This document shows, piece after piece, positions 59,876 through 64,000 of a DNA stretch of 64,000 bases. Made by a program: the position numbers and the translations under genes. The stretch comes from Triplophysa rosa (Eukaryota > Chordata > Actinopteri > Cypriniformes > Nemacheilidae). Under the pieces are notes generated by a model. It had not been told where the DNA came from. It saw only the letters and a list, made by a program, of their open reading frames with translations, and did no database searches. The stretch's first letter is position 1. Each line of letters opens with the position of its first letter. The stretch covers positions 1,937-65,936 of the forward strand of contig NW_026634463.1 of NCBI RefSeq assembly GCF_024868665.1. Direction: 5' to 3'.

Positions 59876-60135
59876 AACAAATCCCCCGAGTCAAGTTCCC
59901 AGGGAAATGCTGTCTGATGACAAATGGAATGAGTTTACAACTTTTTTCCTTGAGAAGATCAATTACTGTATATCAGAATGGAAATCAGCAAAGCTCCATG
60001 CGGCAGTCAGGTCAGTCTGACTTCTGTACAACAACATCAGAAATTAGTTACTCTGTCTGAATTTCAGACAATTGACCACAAAACCTTGGAAGAAATGGTA
60101 CAGCATCTTAAAGCGTCAACTTGCAGCCTTGACAC
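59876..60135 (+). mobile_element. LINE ORF2 fragment (plus strand)
   Basis: The frame gives DDKWNEFTTFFLEKIN and, after frame changes, TLEEMVQHLKASTCSLDTLP. This is the region just ahead of the reverse transcriptase core in L2/Rex1-type fish LINEs. The fragment is broken by stops and cut off at 60136 by another LINE in opposite orientation. Confidence 0.65.
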
Positions 60136-61005
60136 ACTTCCCACATTACATTTACATTTAGTCATTTAGCAGACGCTTTTATCCAAAGCGACTTACAAAG
60201 AGTTTAAGGAGCAATAAGCGATATGTCATACAGGAGCAATAATGCAATAGGTGCTAATACAAAGTTACTAGTTTCAACAAAAGCCAGACCACTACCAGTT
60301 GAGAGGAAGAGAGATGGTTAGTTTTTTTTTGTCTGTCAAGTATTCACAGAAGAGATGGGTTTTAAGTAGTTTTTTTGAATGTTGTGAGAGATGTGGTTGA
60401 CCGGACTGAGTTAGGAAGAATGTTCCACCAGGAAGGAGTTATGAATGAGAATGAGCGGGAAAGCGATTTACTGCCCTTACGGGAAGGCAACACAAGACGC
60501 TGCTGGTTTGCTGAACGCAGGGATCTTGATGGGGTGTAGGAGGGTGTGAAAGTATGCCGGTGCAGATCCAGTGATAGTCCTGTAGGCAAGCATTAGTGAC
60601 TTGAATCTGATACGGGCTTCATCCGGTAGCCAGTGGAGAGAGATGAAAAGGGCCGTCATATGAGCCCTTTTGGGCTGTTGGAAGATGAGGCGTGCTGCTG
60701 CGTACCGAACCAGCTGGAGTGGTTTGATAGCCTTTGCAGGAAGACCAGCAAGGAGAGCATTGCAGTAGTCCAACCTTGAGATTACCAGGGCCTGGACAAG
60801 GAGTTGTGCCACATGCTCAGTGAGATAGGCTCTAACCTTTCTAATGTTGAATAAGGCATATCGGCATGACCGCGTTGTCTTTGCAATGTGATCATTGAAG
60901 GACAGCTGTTCATCAAATATGACTCCGAGGTTCCTGGCTGTTTTGGAAGGAGTGATTGTGGTATTGCCAAGTTGGATGGTGAGATCGTGTTGGTGAGACG
61001 ATGAT
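60136..61005 (-). mobile_element. 5'-truncated LINE (end of RT and 3' tail)
   Basis: On the minus strand, a frame of about 175 codons (61005-60477) with ARNLGVIFDEQLSFNDHI and RLDYCNALLAGLP, then FSFITPSWWNILPNSVRSTT (60589-60362), is the C-terminal RT and tail of an L2/CR1-like LINE. The 3' end (60186-60136) carries the very common fish LINE/SINE tail AAGTCGCTTTGGATAAAAGC and an ATGTAA-type repeat. The element is 5'-truncated near 61005, where a Ty3-type pol begins on the other strand. The truncation and orientation fit a simple target-primed insertion. Confidence 0.8.
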
Positions 61006-62990
61006 GAGTCTGAATGACGAGAAGTGTACATTTCACCAGGAGAAACTCACATTTCTGGGACATACTATTTCCAAAGAGGGATTGATGCCAGACCACAGCC
61101 ATGTGGAAGCAATACGGAATGCTCCAGCTCCTTCGGACATATCCACACTTCAATCCTTTCTAGGTCTCACTGCCTGGTATGATAAATTCATTCCAAATCA
61201 TGCAGAAGTTGTTGAGCCAATGAGAGCTGTCCTGAGAGGTAATGCAACTTTCACATGGAATAACGAAGCACACAAAAGCTTTCAGAAAGTAAAAGAATCG
61301 ATTGCAGAGAGCCCTGCATTGGCTTTATTTGATCCTGCTTTGCCCACAATTGTTACGACGGATGCCTCAGACTATGGCATAGCGGGCATTTTGACTCAGC
61401 TTCATACAGATGACTCAGAGAGAACTGTGGCTTGTGCTTCTAGGACCTTGACTCCTGTAGAAAGGAAATATTCAGTCGTTGAAAAAGAAGCTCTCTCTTG
61501 TGTCTGGGCTATCGAGCGCTGGAGAACGTACCTATGGGGCATACAGTTCAAACTGAGATCAGACCACCAGGCTTTAACTACCCTGTTGACTACTAAGGGT
61601 ATGGGAAGAGCTGGACTAAGAGTCGCTCGATGGTCGGCAAGACTGCTCTGCTTCAACTATACCATGGAATACAAGCGTGGAGCTGACAACCAGGTAGCCG
61701 ATTGTCTTTCACGTCTGCCATTGCCACACGAACTGGAGGCTGACTTCGATTCCGCACCAGAAACTGTTGCTGCCATCACTACACTCCTGTCAGCTGTTCC
61801 GGTGGGTGAATTTGCTGCAGAAAGTTCCTCATGTCCTGAATTCACCAAACTTTTTTCAATATGTGGAGCATGGATGGCCTGCCACACAAAAAACCTTGCC
61901 ACCTGAAATAATTCCGTACTTTCCGATACGGGACGAACTCTCTATCCATGACTCATATGTCCTCAGAGGCCCGCACAGATTGCTTGTGCCACTTAGCTTA
62001 CGTTCCCGTTTGGTCACTCTGGCACACGACGACCATCAAGACATTGTGAGAACAAAACAACGACTCGGGGAGTTATATTGGTGGCCTAAGATGGATTTGC
62101 AGGTACAGTCCACAATTGCCACCTGCATCACCTGCCATATCAATGATAAAACGGCGAGAACCACACATGCACCGCTTACCCCAGTTCAGCATCCAGCAGG
62201 TCCGTGGCAAAAACTTGGCATGAATGTGGTGGGTCCTTTCGACATAGGTCATGCCGGTTGTAGATATGCCATCACATTGATTGACTATTACACAAAATGG
62301 CCAGAGGTTGCTTTTGCACCTCATGTCACTGTGTCTACCATTACTTGCTTTCTGAGGTCTGTGTTCAGCCAAAAAGGGAATCCGGAGGAGGTCGTTACAG
62401 ACAACGGCCCTCAGTTAGACCCTCATCTGAGTTTAGGCAGTTCTTGCGAGAGAGAGACGTAAAGCACGTCCGTACCTCCATTTATCATCCAGAGGGAAAT
62501 GGAGAGGTGGAACGTTGGAATAAAGTGCTGAAGGAAGCTATTCTGACCGCAGAGAGAGAGGGGGCTCCGTGGACATTATTCATAGCAGATTTCCTACAAA
62601 CATACAGAGCCACACCTCATGCTACTACAGGACTGTGTCCTTTCGAGCTCTTGGTTGGAAGGAAAATGAGAACGAAGTTGACAATTCTTCCAAAGTATGA
62701 TGTGACCCCGGAAATGGAGAAAGTGAGACAAAAAGTGAGAAAAAAACAGAAACAAATGAAAACATAACTGGATAAAAAGCGCAAAGCAAAGATTCCGTGC
62801 CTCAAGGCAGGTGACTTTGTACGGGTGAGAAAACCTGTGCATGTCAGAAAAGGAAAATCCAAATTCAGCAATCCTATGCAGATTGTCAGAAGAAAAGGAA
62901 CATCTAGTTTCGAGCTGAGCGATGGACGAACTTGGGTCTCATCTGGCTCCACTGCACTAAGGGATCACTCAGGCTCCGCAACACTCTGAA
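61005..62990 (+). mobile_element. Second Ty3-type pol remnant (RT end, RNase H, integrase)
   Basis: From 61005 the frame shows the end of RT (FHQEKLTFLGHTISKEGL), RNase H (TTDASDYGIAGILTQ, ASRTLTPVERKYSVVEKEAL, RSDHQALTTLL) and the tether ADNQVADCLSRLP. Frame changes near 61870 lead into integrase (zinc site H..H..CITCH, then VVGPFDIG, VVTDNGPQ), and a further change near 62410 leads to IYHPEGNGEVERWNKVLKEA. A stop at 62765 precedes the C-terminal tail. The 5' half is missing because the LINE at 60136-61005 abuts it. It differs in sequence from the pol at 2880-6468, so it belongs to another Ty3 family. Confidence 0.85.
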
Positions 62991-63342
62991 GCGTCTATTG
63001 CTGATTCACTGCTAGGAGTTACCATTCCAGTAGAGGAGCGATGTTGTAGAAAGCAACCCGTGTGGTGGAAAGACTATGTGACCTAAACGATCACAGTAGA
63101 CAAGAAAACACAGCTTTGTTTATGAGTAAACCGAGTTCTGCTGGTTGAAGTCTGTTGTTTTGATCTGCATGGATGTTTGTGCAACTACTTATGTTACTTG
63201 CTTTGTTAATAAGACATTGTTCTGTATTTTGAAAACCTAAGGAAGGTACTCATTTAAAGTAGCCTTTTAACTAGCCAAATGTACTGTCTAGTAATGTTCA
63301 AAGAAACTGAAGAAGGATGTCATCAATTAAGTCTGGGGGAGA
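62991..63342 (+). other. Ty3 element region between pol and 3' LTR
   Basis: No coding frame of note. It ends in the purine-rich AGTCTGGGGGAGA, which fits a polypurine tract immediately before the LTR start TGTTGTGTCC. Confidence 0.55.
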
Positions 63343-64000
63343 TGTTGTGTCCTCTCAGTAATTGTTATTGAAAATGCCTCTAGGGGGAGCTATGAAAAAG
63401 GACTAAGAGAGAGGCAACAGGAGAAGAAGTGTGTGCTAGAGTTGAAGATCTTTTGGGCTTAATTTCTATCATTTTACTGGGGCTCAGGCCGGGCTCGGGC
63501 TTGCGAGGTAAATGAGCGGTCATGTGATGCGTTCCGATTAGCGTGAGAAAGATGCGAAAATGGATGCTGAGGAGGTGAAACGGATACTTGCCTCAGGCGA
63601 TTACGTTTTGGTTGCACCAGCAACTAAAGCAAAGTCTGAGGTGAGGAAAAGTTTTGACCATGTGCATAATGAGAATAATGAGCAGGTGGGATATGTGAGA
63701 TGTTACGATGTTACAGAGGACTTATTTTATTTCTTTGTTCCAACTTCCAAGTGGCCTAAGCCTACGTTAGTCATTAATAAATTATGTTAAAACATGTATA
63801 AATGAAACATTCTTGACAAAAGCTGTGTGCGTGCGCACATTTGAATAGCCTAATGTCGGGCTGTAAAAGGGTTCGGGCTTTTAAAAAGCTGTCAATCAAA
63901 ATGTACTTGTCGGGCTCGGGCCGAATTCTGTCGGGCTCGGACCCTGTCGGGCCTAACTTTTAAGGCCCGATTACAGCTCTAGTGTGTGCTGCTGTTGTGG
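63343..64000 (+). mobile_element. Start of 3' LTR of the second Ty3 element, interrupted by a hAT
   Basis: The LTR begins TGTTGTGTCC directly after a polypurine tract. It is interrupted at 63437-63981 by a hAT insertion and resumes at 63982, running out of the window. There is no second LTR in the window to compare with. Confidence 0.6.
63437..63981 (+). mobile_element. 545-bp hAT element with BED-finger remnant
   Basis: The element starts TAGAGTTG and ends CAGCTCTA (inverse TAGAGCTG) and is flanked by a perfect 8-bp target duplication GTGTGTGC (63429-63436 and 63982-63989). Near its ends are GGGCTCGGGC and GGGCCGAATTC repeats typical of a fish hAT family. The central 76-codon frame (63560-63790) includes KSEVRKSFDHVHNENNEQVG and YVRCYDV, resembling the start of the BED zinc finger of hAT transposases. 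Only one Cys of the expected pair is present and the catalytic region is missing. It is an internally deleted copy that kept the DNA-binding exon. Confidence 0.8.

Overview
The window is vertebrate nuclear DNA, almost certainly from a teleost and probably a cyprinid-like fish. Two conserved vertebrate genes with short GT-AG introns sit in a sea of transposons of fish type: a tRNA-derived SINE, LINEs with an ATGTAA-type tail, hAT elements, Ty3-type elements, a class I endogenous retrovirus and many palindromic MITEs. There is no bacterial-style operon, CRISPR array or viral genome.

Layout. 1-1157: right end of a hAT-like non-autonomous element. 2339-6573: an unusual insertion in which an antisense, intronless, 3'-truncated RPL24 copy is joined head-on to a decayed Ty3-type pol transcript that ends in AATAAA plus poly(A), the whole flanked by a 93-bp direct repeat. 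6908-7876: a foldback MITE and a SINE. 8100-14359 (minus strand): 19 in-phase exons of an UNC13/Munc13 gene (C1, C2B and most of MUN), a synaptic-vesicle priming factor; its last part is not found in the 8.1 kb to the left. 15183-24725, 26648-38826 and 45405-53522: three copies of a very large, apparently non-coding inverted-repeat element. The middle copy is a near-complete palindrome of about 12 kb with arms of up to 6.6 kb and a loop of about 0.57 kb. Its outer tips carry 50-bp tandem repeats, and a 655-bp hAT MITE is nested inside each arm. Three single-N gaps (19471, 21908, 30837) all fall inside copies of this element. 41276-45412 (minus strand): a deleted endogenous retrovirus (RT, RNase H, the end of integrase, LTR) broken into the left arm of the third copy.

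55887-59756 (minus strand): the last nine exons of a fibrillar collagen gene, best matched to type II collagen alpha 1, with five Gly-X-Y exons and the four C-propeptide exons, all in phase. 59876-63989: nested LINE fragments, a second decayed Ty3-type pol with the start of its 3' LTR, and inside that LTR a 545-bp hAT element with a perfect 8-bp target duplication and a remnant BED zinc-finger reading frame.

The two cellular genes are unrelated in function (neurotransmitter release; cartilage matrix). The remaining biology is transposon on transposon. The most novel items are the giant palindromic element family and the two-template RPL24/Ty3 retrocopy. No restored viral or transposon protein is given. 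All family assignments come from reading the translation by eye; no database search was run.
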